From contig JAFYXN010000025.1 of the NCBI GenBank assembly GCA_017546145.1, positions 56,283 to 120,282 of the forward strand: DNA of 64,000 nucleotides, read 5' to 3'. The stretch is from Clostridia bacterium. Its GTDB lineage: Bacteria > Bacillota > Clostridia > Monoglobales > Monoglobaceae. The position numbers were made by a program, and so were the translations under genes. The first letter of the stretch is position 1; every line of letters starts with the position of its first letter. The notes below the pieces were generated by a model. The model saw nothing but the letters and a program-made list of their open reading frames with translations. It did no database searches and was not told where the DNA came from. Of the stretch, positions 45,914 through 55,647 are shown piece after piece.

Positions 45914-46092
45914 GTGAAATAGCTCACTTCGGTCGATGTAAAATAATTTACTCCGTAAATTGTGAAATAGAAAGCTACCGCTTCTGTGAAATAAAATAAA
46001 TCCTTTATCAGATGCCGCAGGCGTATTTCACATTGCGTAGCAATATTTCACGCCATCAGGCATTTCACAAATCCTGAAAGGATTTATTTCAC
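45914..46092. repeat. Word-and-hairpin array B (GTGAAATA/TATTTCAC, 4+4)
   Basis: Forward word GTGAAATA at 45914, degenerate GTAAAATA at 45938, then GTGAAATA at 45962 and 45986; reverse word TATTTCAC at 46024, 46044, ATTTCAC at 46062, and TATTTCAC at 46085. Between words sit mini-hairpins ATTTAC-TCC-GTAAAT (45946-45960), GCC-GCA-GGC (46014-46022), ATTGC-GTA-GCAAT (46032-46044), GCC-ATCA-GGC (46052-46061) and AAATCC/GGATTT (46069-46085). Same design as A1 and A2 with a different word. It fills the gap between the convergent abrB-like and tRNA transcripts. Confidence 0.85.
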
Positions 46093-46100
46093 TGAAAAAA

Positions 46101-46126
46101 CGACTTGTTTCGACAAGTCGTTTTTT
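46101..46126 (-). terminator. Terminator after tRNA-Arg
   Basis: CGACTTG and CAAGTCG arms flanked by six A and six T, directly downstream of the tRNA on the minus strand. Confidence 0.88.
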
Positions 46127-46127
46127 C

Positions 46128-46204
46128 TGGCGTCCCAGATAGGAATCGAACCTACGGCGTTTCGCTTAGGAGGCGAACCCTCTATCCTACTGAGGTACTG
46201 GGAC
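46128..46204 (-). tRNA. tRNA-Arg, anticodon CCT
   Basis: 77 bases including encoded CCA. Acceptor stem GTCCCAG/CTGGGAC, anticodon arm TTCGC-CTCCTAA-GCGAA with CCT at 34-36, and T-arm TAGGTTCGATTCCTA. It reads AGG codons. It is a single gene, not in a cluster. Confidence 0.96.
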
Positions 46205-46266
46205 ATGTATAAATATTTATTTTCCAAATAAGTATACCACACAAGGGCGGTTAATGCAAGGCATTT

Positions 46267-47382
46267 TTACACAAAATCTGCTAAGATAGTGTTGCTGACA
46301 AAAAAGCCTTTATCAGAAAATTTGAGGCAATCGCCTTCCAAAATCAAAAATCCCCAATCGGTGTACTTTTTTATCGGTGTGGCAAAAACCTCTGTAAACG
46401 AACAGCCAAAGCGCGACTTAAACTCGCGGTATGACACACCTTGGGAGCATCTTAGACCCAAAAACATAAACTCGCTCATTTTGTCAGAAGCAGATTCTTC
46501 GCTGTTCCAATCAATTGCTGTGCCGCAGCAGTTGACTGCGTCAATATATTCGCATAAGCCTGAGACATTTGAAAATCTGTGATTGCCTATGCAGGAATAT
46601 GCACCTGCGCCCAGGCCTAAAAAATCGTCGCAGTGCCAGTATTTAAGATTGTGTCGGGACTCCCTTCCCGGCTTTGCAAAGTTTGAGATTTCGTATCTTT
46701 CATATCCAAAGCGGTTGAGCTTTTCAACTGCAAGCTGATACATATCCGCCGAAAGGTCATCGTCAGGAAGGTTAAGCTGCATTTTTGCAAAGGGTGTTCC
46801 GTCCTCAATTTTAAGCGAGTAGCACGAGATATGCTCTGCGCCAAAGCTGCACACCTTATCAAGGGTGTCTGACCAATCTTCAATCGTCATGTCAGGAAGT
46901 CCGTACATAAGGTCAATTGAAATATTGTCAAAGCCTGCCCTTCGTGCGTTTTCAAAGCAAGTATTAAAATCGTTAAGGGTATGGATTCTTCCCAAAACCT
47001 TCAGCTTTTCGTCATCGGTGGTCTGAAGTCCGATGCTCAAGCGGTTTATGCCGCTTAACCGAAGCTTTTTGAGCCCTTCATAGTCAATTGTGCCGGGGTT
47101 ACATTCTGCGCATATCTCGGCATCCGGATGAATTTTCATTACAGAGCGGAGAGTGTTTATGCTATCGCACAACAAATCAATGTCCACGCTTGTAGGTGTT
47201 CCGCCGCCAAAATAAACAGTATCAAATACTGTGGGGTTAATTTTTGCATAATGCTCTGCTTCTTCGAGAAGGGCAGAAAAATACAGGGCGGTATATTTTT
47301 CCATGTTTGCATAAGAGTTAAAGTCACAGTATTTGCACTTTGACTTGCAAAACGGAATGTGAATATAAAGCCCTGTGTTCAT
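46267..47382 (-). CDS. hemW: Heme chaperone-type radical SAM protein HemW
   Basis: 371 residues. The radical SAM motif CKSKCKYCDF has the three cluster cysteines but lacks the fourth cysteine (CxC) of true coproporphyrinogen oxidase HemN, which places it in HemW. YFGGGTPTSVDIDLL, SIDLMYGLPDMTIEDW and CYSLKIEDGTPFAK are family segments. Upstream of it on the same strand is lepA, the common lepA-hemW order in Firmicutes. Confidence 0.93.
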   Translation of the reverse strand: MNTGLYIHIPFCKSKCKYCDFNSYANMEKYTALYFSALLEEAEHYAKINPTVFDTVYFGGGTPTSVDIDLLCDSINTLRSVMKIHPDAEICAECNPGTIDYEGLKKLRLSGINRLSIGLQTTDDEKLKVLGRIHTLNDFNTCFENARRAGFDNISIDLMYGLPDMTIEDWSDTLDKVCSFGAEHISCYSLKIEDGTPFAKMQLNLPDDDLSADMYQLAVEKLNRFGYERYEISNFAKPGRESRHNLKYWHCDDFLGLGAGAYSCIGNHRFSNVSGLCEYIDAVNCCGTAIDWNSEESASDKMSEFMFLGLRCSQGVSYREFKSRFGCSFTEVFATPIKKYTDWGFLILEGDCLKFSDKGFFVSNTILADFV

Positions 47383-47524
47383 TTATAATCTCCTTTAAAA
47401 AAATATTCTTCACATATCATTCGTCCACAATACCTTATGTACACATAGTACACTGTGGCGCTTCGGACAAACAATCTGCTTTGAATATTTTTTATTCTTT
47501 GATTATCAAAAATTTCCGGTAAAA

Positions 47525-49330
47525 TTAATCCAGCTTTAAAACCGACATAAATGCTTCCTGCGGAACTTCAACCGAGCCAACCTGACGCATACGTTTTTTA
47601 CCTTCTTTTTGCTTTTCAAGCAGCTTTTTCTTTCGGGTTATGTCACCGCCGTAGCACTTGGCAAGTACGTCCTTGCGCATCGCGCGAACTGTTTCTCTTG
47701 CAATGATTTTGCTGCCCACAGCCGCCTGAATAGGCACTTCAAACAGCTGCCGCGGAATGGATTCCTTAAGCTTTTCGGCAATTCGTCTGCCGCGTGCGTA
47801 TGCCTTCTCTTTGTGTACGATAAATGAAAGCGCATCCACCATATCTCCGTTAAGAAGAATATCAAGCTTAACCAAGTCAGAGCGCTGATAGTCCTTCAGC
47901 TCATAGTCAAACGACGCATAACCGCGAGTTCTTGATTTGAGCGCATCAAAGAAGTCATAGATAATTTCGTTAAGCGGCAGCTCGTATTTAAGGGTTACCC
48001 GGTTCTCGTCAAGATACGTCATGTCAATGTAGTTGCCGCGGCGCTCCTGACAAAGCTCCATTATACTGCCGACAAATTCCTTTGGAGTCATAATTGATGC
48101 CGAAACAATCGGCTCCAGCATCTGGTCGGTTTCCTGCGGCTCAGGAAGGTTTGCCGGGTTTGAAATGGTCAGCTGTGTTCCGTCGGTCTTGACAACAATG
48201 TACTCAACGGACGGCGCAGTGGTAACCAAATCAAGGTTATATTCACGCTCTAAGCGTTCCTGTATAATTTCCATGTGCAAAAGCCCCAAAAATCCGCATC
48301 GGAATCCAAAGCCAAGAGCAACCGAGTTCTCTGCCTCAAACTGAAGTGCCGCATCATTGAGCTGCAGCTTTTCAAGGGCATCTCTTAAATCGTTGTAGCG
48401 TGCGCCGTCTGCAGGATAAACACCCGAATACACCATAGGCTTAACCTCTTTGTAGCCGGGAAGCGGCTCTGCCGCACCACCATGAAGTGTGGTAACGGTA
48501 TCGCCCACGCGTACATCGCGGACGTTTTTGATGCTGGCGGCAATAAATCCAACTTCGCCTGCGCGGATTTCCTTTGCAGGAAGCATACCAAGCGGATTCA
48601 GATAGCCAACCTCCACCACGTCAAAGGTGCTGCCGGTTGCCATCATCTTTATCATATCGCCGCTCTTTACCTTGCCGTCAATTACGCGGACATACGCAAT
48701 AACGCCTTTATAGCTGTCATAATACGAGTCAAATATCAAAGCTTTAAGCGGTGCGTTCTCGTCGCCGTGAGGAGAAGGAACAGTTTCAACTATTTTTTCA
48801 AGCACCGATTCAATGTTTATGCCGTTTTTTGCGGAAATGCAAGGGGCAGAATCGGCTTCGATGCCGATTACGTCCTCGATTTCCTGCTTCACAACCTCGG
48901 GCTGTGCACTGGGAAGGTCAATTTTGTTTACAACCGGAACAAGCTCCAAATCATGTTCAAGCGCAAGATAAGTGTTTGCAAGCGTCTGTGCTTCAATTCC
49001 CTGAGCCGCATCCACAATCAGGATTGCGCCCTCGCAGGCAGCAAGGCTTCGCGAAACCTCATAGTTAAAGTCCACGTGCCCGGGAGTGTCGATAAGGTTA
49101 AGAACATACTGCCCGCCATCTTTGGCATTGTAAAGAAGTCTTACCGCACGCGCCTTAATGGTGATGCCGCGCTCGCGTTCAAGCTCCATATTGTCTAATA
49201 TCTGAGCCTGCATTTCGCGGTTTGTTAAAGACCCGGTAAGCTCAAGAAGTCTGTCGGCAAGGGTTGACTTGCCGTGGTCAATATGCGCAATAATTGAAAA
49301 GTTGCGTATGTTCTTTTGGTATTCGTTCAT
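47525..49330 (-). CDS. lepA: Elongation factor 4 (LepA), back-translocating GTPase
   Basis: 601 residues, standard. GTPase motifs: G1 [17 protein letters not shown]2 region [11 protein letters not shown]3 [13 protein letters not shown]4 NKIDLPSA. The LepA-specific C-terminal domain is present ([29 protein letters not shown] read in parts; [20 protein letters not shown]). It binds stalled or mistranslocated ribosomes. Confidence 0.97.
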   Translation of the reverse strand: MNEYQKNIRNFSIIAHIDHGKSTLADRLLELTGSLTNREMQAQILDNMELERERGITIKARAVRLLYNAKDGGQYVLNLIDTPGHVDFNYEVSRSLAACEGAILIVDAAQGIEAQTLANTYLALEHDLELVPVVNKIDLPSAQPEVVKQEIEDVIGIEADSAPCISAKNGINIESVLEKIVETVPSPHGDENAPLKALIFDSYYDSYKGVIAYVRVIDGKVKSGDMIKMMATGSTFDVVEVGYLNPLGMLPAKEIRAGEVGFIAASIKNVRDVRVGDTVTTLHGGAAEPLPGYKEVKPMVYSGVYPADGARYNDLRDALEKLQLNDAALQFEAENSVALGFGFRCGFLGLLHMEIIQERLEREYNLDLVTTAPSVEYIVVKTDGTQLTISNPANLPEPQETDQMLEPIVSASIMTPKEFVGSIMELCQERRGNYIDMTYLDENRVTLKYELPLNEIIYDFFDALKSRTRGYASFDYELKDYQRSDLVKLDILLNGDMVDALSFIVHKEKAYARGRRIAEKLKESIPRQLFEVPIQAAVGSKIIARETVRAMRKDVLAKCYGGDITRKKKLLEKQKEGKKRMRQVGSVEVPQEAFMSVLKLD

Positions 49331-49354
49331 TAAAATTTTCCTTCCGATGTTTAA

Positions 49355-50368
49355 TTAATCCTTGTATCCGTTGGGATTCTGCTGCTGCCATCTCCAGCCG
49401 TCAGCACACATATCTTCAAGTGTCTTTTTAGCAACAAAGCCTATTTCCTCTTTTGCCTTTTTGGGGTCTGCATAGCATGCATCAATATCTCCGGGTCTGC
49501 GTGCTTCAATCTTGTAGGGAAGCTCTCTGCCGCAAGCCTTGCCGAATGCCTTTATCATGTCAAGAACGCTGTAGCCCTGACCTGTACCAAGGTTGTAGGT
49601 AACAACGCCTGATTTTTTTGAAATCTTTTCAAGCGCTCTGAGGTGACCGTCAGCAAGGTCAATAACGTGAATGTAGTCACGCACACCTGTGCCGTCGGGG
49701 GTGTCATAGTCGTTGCCGAAAACGTGAACATATTCACGCTTGCCAACCGCAACCTGTGCAATATAGGGCATAAGGTTGTTCGGGATACCCTGTGGGTCTT
49801 CGCCTATCAAACCGCTCTCGTGAGCGCCAACGGGGTTAAAGTATCTGAGCAGTGCAATATCCCAGTCGGGGTCAGCAACTGCCAAATCTCTTAAAATTTC
49901 CTCAATCATCAGCTTTGTTCTGCCGTAAGGATTTGTGCATGAAAGAGGAAAGTCCTCGCGAATGGGAACAGTGTGAGGTTTGCCGTAAACGGTTGCAGAT
50001 GAGCTGAATACCAGTTTTTTAAGGTTGTTTTCTGCCATAATCTCACAAAGATTTATTGTGCTGTAGAGGTTATTGTGGTAATAATGAAGCGGCATACTTA
50101 CCGACTCGCCAACGGCTTTAAGACCTGCAAAGTGAATAACCGCGTCAAACTTGTTCTCTGCAAAGACTGCTGAAAGCGCGCCCTTGTCAACCATGTCAAC
50201 CTTATAGAATTTAATGGTTTTGCCTGTAATTTTTTCTACTCTTTTAAGTGACTCCTCGCTGCTGTTTGAAAGGTTGTCAACAACCGTAACGTCATAGCCC
50301 TCATTGAGGAGCTGAACACATGTGTGACTGCCTATGTAGCCTGCGCCGCCTGTAACTAAAATATGCAT
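49355..50368 (-). CDS. galE: UDP-glucose 4-epimerase
   Basis: 337 residues, extended SDR. NAD-binding GGAGYIGSHTCVQLL, SSSATVYGKP, and catalytic YGRTK are visible; NYLGTGQGYSVLDMIKAF-like sequence (as TYNLGTGQG) follows. It interconverts UDP-glucose and UDP-galactose for envelope glycans and galactose use. Only 24 bases separate it from lepA downstream. AGGAGG precedes the ATG. Confidence 0.96.
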   Translation of the reverse strand: MHILVTGGAGYIGSHTCVQLLNEGYDVTVVDNLSNSSEESLKRVEKITGKTIKFYKVDMVDKGALSAVFAENKFDAVIHFAGLKAVGESVSMPLHYYHNNLYSTINLCEIMAENNLKKLVFSSSATVYGKPHTVPIREDFPLSCTNPYGRTKLMIEEILRDLAVADPDWDIALLRYFNPVGAHESGLIGEDPQGIPNNLMPYIAQVAVGKREYVHVFGNDYDTPDGTGVRDYIHVIDLADGHLRALEKISKKSGVVTYNLGTGQGYSVLDMIKAFGKACGRELPYKIEARRPGDIDACYADPKKAKEEIGFVAKKTLEDMCADGWRWQQQNPNGYKD

Positions 50369-50482
50369 AAAATTACCTCCTGACCGTTACCTTTGTAACG
50401 TGTTAATTTTGAGATTATATTCTACCATATTTTTATAAAAATTTCAAGTCCTTTAATAAAGCTGTTCTTTAAAACAGAAAAA

Positions 50483-50561
50483 AGCTGAGTTAGCAATTGC
50501 TAACTCAGCTAAAAGCCTAATATGTTTTTTGTGCAAGTCATAAGGTTAGCGAGAACTAACC
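50483..50561 (-). ncRNA. Hairpin pair with minus-strand terminator; possible small RNA
   Basis: A perfect 28-base palindrome at 50483-50510 (half-site AGCTGAGTTAGCAA) is followed on the minus strand by TTTTTTCTGTTTT, i.e. a strong intrinsic terminator. Just upstream on the same strand is a second hairpin GGTTAG-loop-CTAACC (50544-50561). No minus-strand gene leads into it. It could end a short untranslated RNA or be a palindromic repeat. Confidence 0.45.
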
Positions 50562-50694
50562 ATATAATTCTACTGTAACATATATTAAAGAGGTTGTCAA
50601 GAGAAAGAATCAAACAAGATTAAATTATGTCAATAATGCCAAATCGGGATGATATAAGCACCTTATTTTTGACAAAGAGTATGCTTTCGGGCGG

Positions 50695-50723
50695 TTGACA
50701 AATTAAGGATTTTAATATACAAT
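50695..50723 (+). promoter_or_regulatory. Promoter of pflB-pflA
   Basis: TTGACA, 17-base spacer, TACAAT; the transcript would begin about ten bases before the riboswitch aptamer. Confidence 0.85.
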
Positions 50724-50737
50724 ATAGTCAAAGCTTT

Positions 50738-50808
50738 TACATGACTGACGGAGTTTGCGGATAACCGCAAGGGAATGTAACAGTTAAATATGCCGACCGT
50801 CTGGGCAA
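50738..50808 (+). ncRNA. ZTP riboswitch (pfl motif) aptamer
   Basis: The conserved 5' strand ATGACTGACGG, a hairpin TTGCGG-ATAA-CCGCAA (50754-50769), a GGGAATGTAA segment and the diagnostic 3' sequence TGCCGACCGTCTGGGC (50791-50806) match the pfl motif, whose ligand is ZTP/ZMP. P1 pairs GACGG with CCGTC. The class is known to precede pyruvate formate-lyase and other one-carbon genes; low 10-formyl-tetrahydrofolate raises ZTP. Confidence 0.85.
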
Positions 50809-50860
50809 TTCAGTTTTGATAAAAGCTGATTTGTCCTTTTTTTATTTCGGACAGCTTCAG
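50809..50860 (+). terminator. Riboswitch-controlled terminator / alternative hairpin
   Basis: TCAG-TTTT-GATA-AAAA-GCTGA forms a stem soon followed by TTTTTTT (terminator form). The competing pairing AAGCTG with CAGCTT and TCC with GGA further downstream would disrupt it. This fits transcriptional control by the aptamer immediately upstream. Confidence 0.65.
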
Positions 50861-50877
50861 CGAAGGAGGAAATGGCA

Positions 50878-53109
50878 ATGGAACACAAAAATTGGAATGG
50901 ATTTAAACAAGGAAAATGGCAGGACGAAATCAATGTTCGCGATTTTATTCAAGCCAACTACAAAGAATACTGCGGAGATGACGCCTTTCTTGCAGGTCCC
51001 ACTGAGCGCACCAATGAGCTTATGAAAAAGATACAGAATCTTTTTGCATTGGAACGTCAGTTTGGCGGAGTGCTTGACATTGACACTGCAACGGTGTCTT
51101 CGCTTACAAGCTACTCCCCCGGTTATATAGACAAAGACAACGAGCTTATTGTGGGAATGCAGACAAACCGACCCTTAAAGAGAGGTGTAAACCCGTTTGG
51201 CGGTATGAGAATGGTGCGTCAGGCGTGTGATGCTTACGGATATAAGCTCAGCACAAAGGTTGAGGAGGAATTTCGTTTCCGTACAACACACAATGACGGT
51301 GTTTTCCGCGCATATACCGACGAAATGCGTCAGGCGCGCAAGTGTCATGTTATTACAGGCTTGCCCGATGCCTATGGCAGAGGCAGAATTATAGGCGATT
51401 ACCGCCGCGTGGCGCTTTACGGCATTGACAGGCTTATTGAAGAGAAGAAAAAGGACAAAAAGGCTCTTACCGGCGGCTGTTTTGACACCGACCACATTCG
51501 TCTTGACGAAGAGCTTTATCAGCAGATTACATTTCTTGGATATATGAAGGAAATGGCGGCTATGTACGGCTTTGACATCAGTCAGCCTGCGGCAAATACC
51601 CGCGAGGCAATCCAGTGGACGTACTTTGCTTATCTTGCTGCAATAAAAGAACAAAACGGTGCGGCAATGTCGCTTGGCAGAGTAAGCACATTCTTTGATA
51701 TTTATATTGAACGCGACCTTGCAAACGGCACTTTGACCGAAGAGGGTGCGCAGGAGCTTATTGATGACTTTGTTATGAAGCTTCGTATAGCGCGACACCT
51801 CAGAACGCCCGAATATAACGAGCTGTTTGGCGGTGACCCGATGTGGATTACCGAGGCTGTCGGAGGTATGGGAGAGGACGGCAGAACTCTTGTTACAAAG
51901 AGCAGCTTCCGTATACTTAACACACTTTACACACTTGGCTCATCACCCGAGCCAAACCTTACCGTCCTGTGGTCAGAAGCTTTACCTGAAGGCTTTAAAA
52001 AGTTCTGTGCCAAGGTTTCGGTGGATACCGATTCAATCCAGTATGAGAATGATGACGTTATGCGGCCGGTTTACGGCGATGACTATGCTATTGCCTGCTG
52101 CGTTTCAGCAATGAAGGTTGGCAAGCAGATGCAGTTCTTTGGGGCGCGCTGCAACCTTGCAAAGCTTTTGCTTATTGCAATCAACGGCGGCTATGATACC
52201 ACAAGCGGTATGCACATAGGCCCTCAGATGCCTGTTCTGGACGGAGACAAGCTGGACTTTGATGCGGTTATGGAGAGGTTTGACATCTATCTCAAGTGGC
52301 TGGCGGCGCTCTATGTAAACACAATGAACATAATTCACTATATGCATGATAAATACGCGTACGAAAAATCGCAGATGGCACTTCACGATACAAGTGTTGA
52401 GCGTTTTATGGCTTTTGGTATTGCCGGTCTTTCGGTTGTTGCGGATTCGTTCAGTGCAATAAAGTTTGCAGATGTTAAACCTGTAAAGGATGACAACGGC
52501 TTTATCTGCGAGTTTGACACCACGGGCGACTTCCCCAAATTCGGAAATGACGATGACCGAGTTGACCTTATTGCAAAAGAGCTTGCACACAAGATGATTT
52601 GCGAGCTTCGCAAGACACCCACCTACCGCAATGCAATTCACACACTTTCGGTACTGACCATTACGTCAAATGTTATGTACGGAAAGAACACAGGCGCAAC
52701 GCCTGACGGAAGAAAGGCATCAGCGGCATTTGCACCGGGTGCCAACCCAATGCATAACCGCGAAGAAAACGGTGCACTTGCATCGCTTAACTCGGTGGCA
52801 AAAATCAGCTATGACGATTGCCGTGACGGCATTTCAAATACATTCAGCATTACTCCTGCCGCACTTGGCAGAACCGATGCCGAGCGTGCTGATAATCTGG
52901 TTGCCATCCTTGACGGATACTTTAAAAAGAAGGCACACCATATCAACGTAAATGTACTCAACCGCGAAACGCTTATGGAAGCGTACGAAAACCCCGAAGC
53001 TTACCCCAACCTGACCATTCGTGTTTCAGGCTATGCGGTTAACTTCCACAAGCTGTCGCGTGAACAGCAGCGCGAGGTTATCAGCCGTACCTTCCACGAG
53101 GCAGTGTAA
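50878..53109 (+). CDS. pflB: Pyruvate formate-lyase
   Basis: 743 residues. It converts pyruvate + CoA to formate + acetyl-CoA by a glycyl radical mechanism. The adjacent catalytic cysteines lie in [14 protein letters not shown], and the radical glycine is in [15 protein letters not shown] near the C-terminus. The ATG at 50878 is preferred: GGAGG is eight bases upstream, whereas the in-frame ATG two codons earlier is too close. Controlled by the ZTP riboswitch. Confidence 0.97.
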   Translation: MEHKNWNGFKQGKWQDEINVRDFIQANYKEYCGDDAFLAGPTERTNELMKKIQNLFALERQFGGVLDIDTATVSSLTSYSPGYIDKDNELIVGMQTNRPLKRGVNPFGGMRMVRQACDAYGYKLSTKVEEEFRFRTTHNDGVFRAYTDEMRQARKCHVITGLPDAYGRGRIIGDYRRVALYGIDRLIEEKKKDKKALTGGCFDTDHIRLDEELYQQITFLGYMKEMAAMYGFDISQPAANTREAIQWTYFAYLAAIKEQNGAAMSLGRVSTFFDIYIERDLANGTLTEEGAQELIDDFVMKLRIARHLRTPEYNELFGGDPMWITEAVGGMGEDGRTLVTKSSFRILNTLYTLGSSPEPNLTVLWSEALPEGFKKFCAKVSVDTDSIQYENDDVMRPVYGDDYAIACCVSAMKVGKQMQFFGARCNLAKLLLIAINGGYDTTSGMHIGPQMPVLDGDKLDFDAVMERFDIYLKWLAALYVNTMNIIHYMHDKYAYEKSQMALHDTSVERFMAFGIAGLSVVADSFSAIKFADVKPVKDDNGFICEFDTTGDFPKFGNDDDRVDLIAKELAHKMICELRKTPTYRNAIHTLSVLTITSNVMYGKNTGATPDGRKASAAFAPGANPMHNREENGALASLNSVAKISYDDCRDGISNTFSITPAALGRTDAERADNLVAILDGYFKKKAHHINVNVLNRETLMEAYENPEAYPNLTIRVSGYAVNFHKLSREQQREVISRTFHEAV

Positions 53110-53116
53110 ATTAGTT

Positions 53117-53842
53117 ATGACTAACTGCGGAATAAAAGGACTGGTAAACTCAATACAGTCCATGGGGACTCTTGACGGGCCGGGGGTACGGTTTGTGGTG
53201 TTTATGCAGGGCTGTAACCTTCGTTGCGGCTGCTGTCATAATCCCGAAACATGGGAGCTGTCCGGCAAAGCAGAGTATACGGCAAAGGAGCTTGCCGAAA
53301 AGGCAGAAAAGTTTCGGACTTATTTTGGCAAAGACGGCGGAGTGACGCTTTCGGGCGGTGAGCCGCTTTTGCAGGCAGAGTTTGCTGCGGAGTTCTTTTG
53401 TGAGTGCAAAAGACGCGGCATAAACACCTGTCTTGATACGTCGGGGAGCATCCTTAATGAAACGGTGCTGAGCCTTTTGGAGTATACCGACAGAGTGTTA
53501 CTGGATATAAAATACACAAATGATGAACAGTACCGGAAATTTGTTGGCTGCGAAATGGCAAAGCCGCTTGAGTTTTTAAAAGCTCTTGACGAGCAAAGTA
53601 TACCGGTGACGCTGCGTCAGGTAATTATTCCGACGCTTAACGATAATCCCCAAAATATTGCTTTGCTGAAAGAAATTATAAATAACCACAGATGCATTGA
53701 CAAAACCGAGCTGTTGCCTTTTAAAAAGCTTTGCACAGTGAAGTATGAAAAGCTGGGCATTGATTTTGGGTTTAAGGATATTCCCGAACCTACGCCACAA
53801 AAAATGGCAGAGCTTGAGCGGATGCTCAGCAAAGATATGTAA
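53117..53842 (+). CDS. pflA: Pyruvate formate-lyase activating enzyme
   Basis: 241 residues. This radical SAM enzyme installs the glycyl radical on PflB. The cluster motif is CNLRCGCCHNPETW (CxxxCxxC, with one extra Cys between), followed by GGVTLSGGEPLLQ and LDTSGS. ATG at 53117, seven bases after the pflB stop; the ribosome site is weak (GAGG, far), suggesting coupling to pflB. Confidence 0.95.
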   Translation: MTNCGIKGLVNSIQSMGTLDGPGVRFVVFMQGCNLRCGCCHNPETWELSGKAEYTAKELAEKAEKFRTYFGKDGGVTLSGGEPLLQAEFAAEFFCECKRRGINTCLDTSGSILNETVLSLLEYTDRVLLDIKYTNDEQYRKFVGCEMAKPLEFLKALDEQSIPVTLRQVIIPTLNDNPQNIALLKEIINNHRCIDKTELLPFKKLCTVKYEKLGIDFGFKDIPEPTPQKMAELERMLSKDM

Positions 53843-53856
53843 AACCAATAAAATTA

Positions 53857-53892
53857 AGCCTGTTGATACCTTGGTATCAGCAGGCTTTTTTG
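53857..53892 (+). terminator. Terminator after pflA
   Basis: AGCCTGTTGATACC pairs with GGTATCAGCAGGCT (one mismatch), then TTTTTTG. Confidence 0.9.
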
Positions 53893-54153
53893 TATAACAG
53901 GAAATTGTGTAATTTCTTATTATATAAGAAACAAATGCAACACCTGAAAAGCAGCAATATATGGTTTTTACTATGCTTATCAGGCTTAAATTCGTTAAAA
54001 AGTGTTGAAATTCTGCTTTTTTTTCAAAATTGTTAATTTGATTTTCTTAAAACTTAAATTCAAAACAATGACTTGAATTTTGGATTGAAGACAGTGTTTT
54101 TCCGGTGCTAAAATAAGATGACACAATAGTGGGAACGAAAGGAGATACCCCAA
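53893..54153 (+). promoter_or_regulatory. Promoter region of the sugar permease locus with inverted repeats
   Basis: No gene. TTGAAG (54085-54090), 18-base spacer, TAAAAT (54109-54114) is a plausible promoter. Two inverted repeats could be operators: TTTCTTAT-TAT-ATAAGAAA (53913-53931) and AAATTCAA-N9-TTGAATTT (54056-54080), the latter abutting the -35. Confidence 0.5.
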
Positions 54154-55074
54154 ATGTTTACATCAAAAAAAAGGTCGGAAAAGACAATGGCAAATCGCAG
54201 GCTTGGAACGGATTCGCTGGCATGGCGAAACACAAGACAGTTGCTGGTGCTTGCCATTCCGGGAATACTTTGGTTTGTTATTTTTGCGTACATTCCGATG
54301 TTTGGGTCAATAATAGCATTTAAGGATTTTGATTACGCCAAGGGAATTTGGTTTAGTGACTGGAACGGGCTGGACAATTTTAAATATCTGTTCAGCACCG
54401 ACGATGCGATGCGGATATTCAGAAATACAATTTTATACAACGCTGTGTTTATTATCTTTGGCACGGCAATTTCGGTAATGACAGCCGTGTTTCTTGATTT
54501 TACAAAACGAAGGGTTTTTATCAAGATTTATCAGACGGCGCTGTTTCTTCCCCATCTTATTTCATGGGTGGTTGTTGCGTACATAGCCCTTGCAATGTTT
54601 TCGTTTACTAACGGATTTTTCAATCACCTGCTTAACTCAATCGGCAAAGAGCCGGTATCGTGGTACATGGAGCCTAAATACTGGCCGGTTATACTGATTG
54701 CGTTTAACGTGTGGAAGACAATCGGGTTTAATGTTCTGGTTTATTACGGCTCAATTATGGGAATTGATTCGTCCTTGTACGAAGCAGCAGCCATAGACGG
54801 CGCAAGCAAAACACAGATGATATTTAAAATAACCATGCCGCTTCTAAAGCCCACAATAATCCTTATGTTTATTATGTCAATAGGCAGCATGATGCGTGCA
54901 GACTTCGGTTTGTTCTATTATGTTCCCAATGACCAGGGTGCGCTTTATGCAGTGACGGATGTTATTGACACATGGACTAAGCACGGAAGCAAAAACAACA
55001 CCATTGCTTATAACCATATCAAAAACACAAACCAGTATCTGCACGACGGTGCACCAATCTATACATTGGGCTAG
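54154..55074 (+). pseudogene. LplB-type sugar ABC permease, truncated and fused to beta-helix sequence
   Basis: Residues 1-275 are a sugar permease of the LplB/YteP class (RQLLVLAIPGILWFVIFAYIPMFG; the EAA loop EAAAIDGASKTQMIFKITMP near 210-230; FYYVPNDQGALYAVTDVIDT). The last transmembrane helix expected after VTDVIDT is missing. Instead the frame runs into TKHGSKNNTIAYNHIKNTNQ, a beta-helix repeat, and stops at TAG 55072. The partner permease and solute-binding protein usual in this family are absent, suggesting a deletion. Good GAAAGGAG before the ATG. Transport function is probably lost. Confidence 0.78.
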
Positions 55075-55647
55075 CAGCCCGGCTCGTATGTTACACGCAA
55101 CTATATTGAAGGCTCGGGAAGCTCGCAGTTTGGACTTTATCCCGACGAAGGCTCGTCATATATGGAGTGGAGCAACAACGTAATCGCCGATACCGCAAAC
55201 TCATTTAACCTTTGGATGAGCGGTATTCGTGAAAACGAAATTGTTGACAACTACGCACAGACCAAATTCTATGTAAATGACTCTGATATAAGCGTAAACT
55301 TTGAACTGCCCACTGTTTATCTTGCAGGCGATTACAATTCGCAGATGACAGAGATAATGGAAAATGCAGGGCTTGAGCCACAATACAAAGGCATTAAGGA
55401 CTTGGCGTATGATGCGGATATGCATCTTTATGACGAGGTAAAAAGATACCGCAATTCACGCGACCATGGTATTATATCACAGATTTCCTCAAAGTTTATG
55501 GACGTTGTGAAGAACCATGTTGAAAACGGCTCCTTCGGAGTTCTTCCGAGTCAGTATTCACCCGAAACCTACTTTGAGCTGAAAGACCTCTTGACCAGTG
55601 CTATGCACAGCTTGTTGCGGCAAAATCTGTTGGCAGGCAGGCAATAG
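55075..55647 (+). pseudogene. Right-handed beta-helix protein remnant
   Basis: The frame of the permease continues without shift after TAG 55072-55074 to 55647. It reads SYVTRNYIEGSGSSQFGLYPD, NNVIADTANSFNLWMSG and ENEIVDNYAQ, typical beta-helix rungs of polysaccharide lyases and GH28-like proteins, ending in MTEIMENAGLEPQYKGI. The last 70 residues (DADMHLYDEVKRYRNSRDHG onward) I do not recognise; they may be from yet another gene. There is no credible own start. Confidence 0.7.

Noticed and set aside
41971..46092. Possible CRISPR arrays
   Set aside because: The repeated words are only 7-8 bases, occur in both orientations, and are separated by self-complementary spacers; no cas genes are present.
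48482..49198. 238-codon frame opposite lepA, and 192 codons opposite polC (15818-16396)
   Set aside because: Both are antisense shadows of well-conserved genes with no ribosome sites or recognisable domains.
55072..55074. TAG readthrough or an amber-decoding code in the permease/beta-helix frame
   Set aside because: TAG is the ordinary stop of ispG and polC in this window, and the surrounding genes are already truncated, so a nonsense mutation in a pseudogene is simpler.
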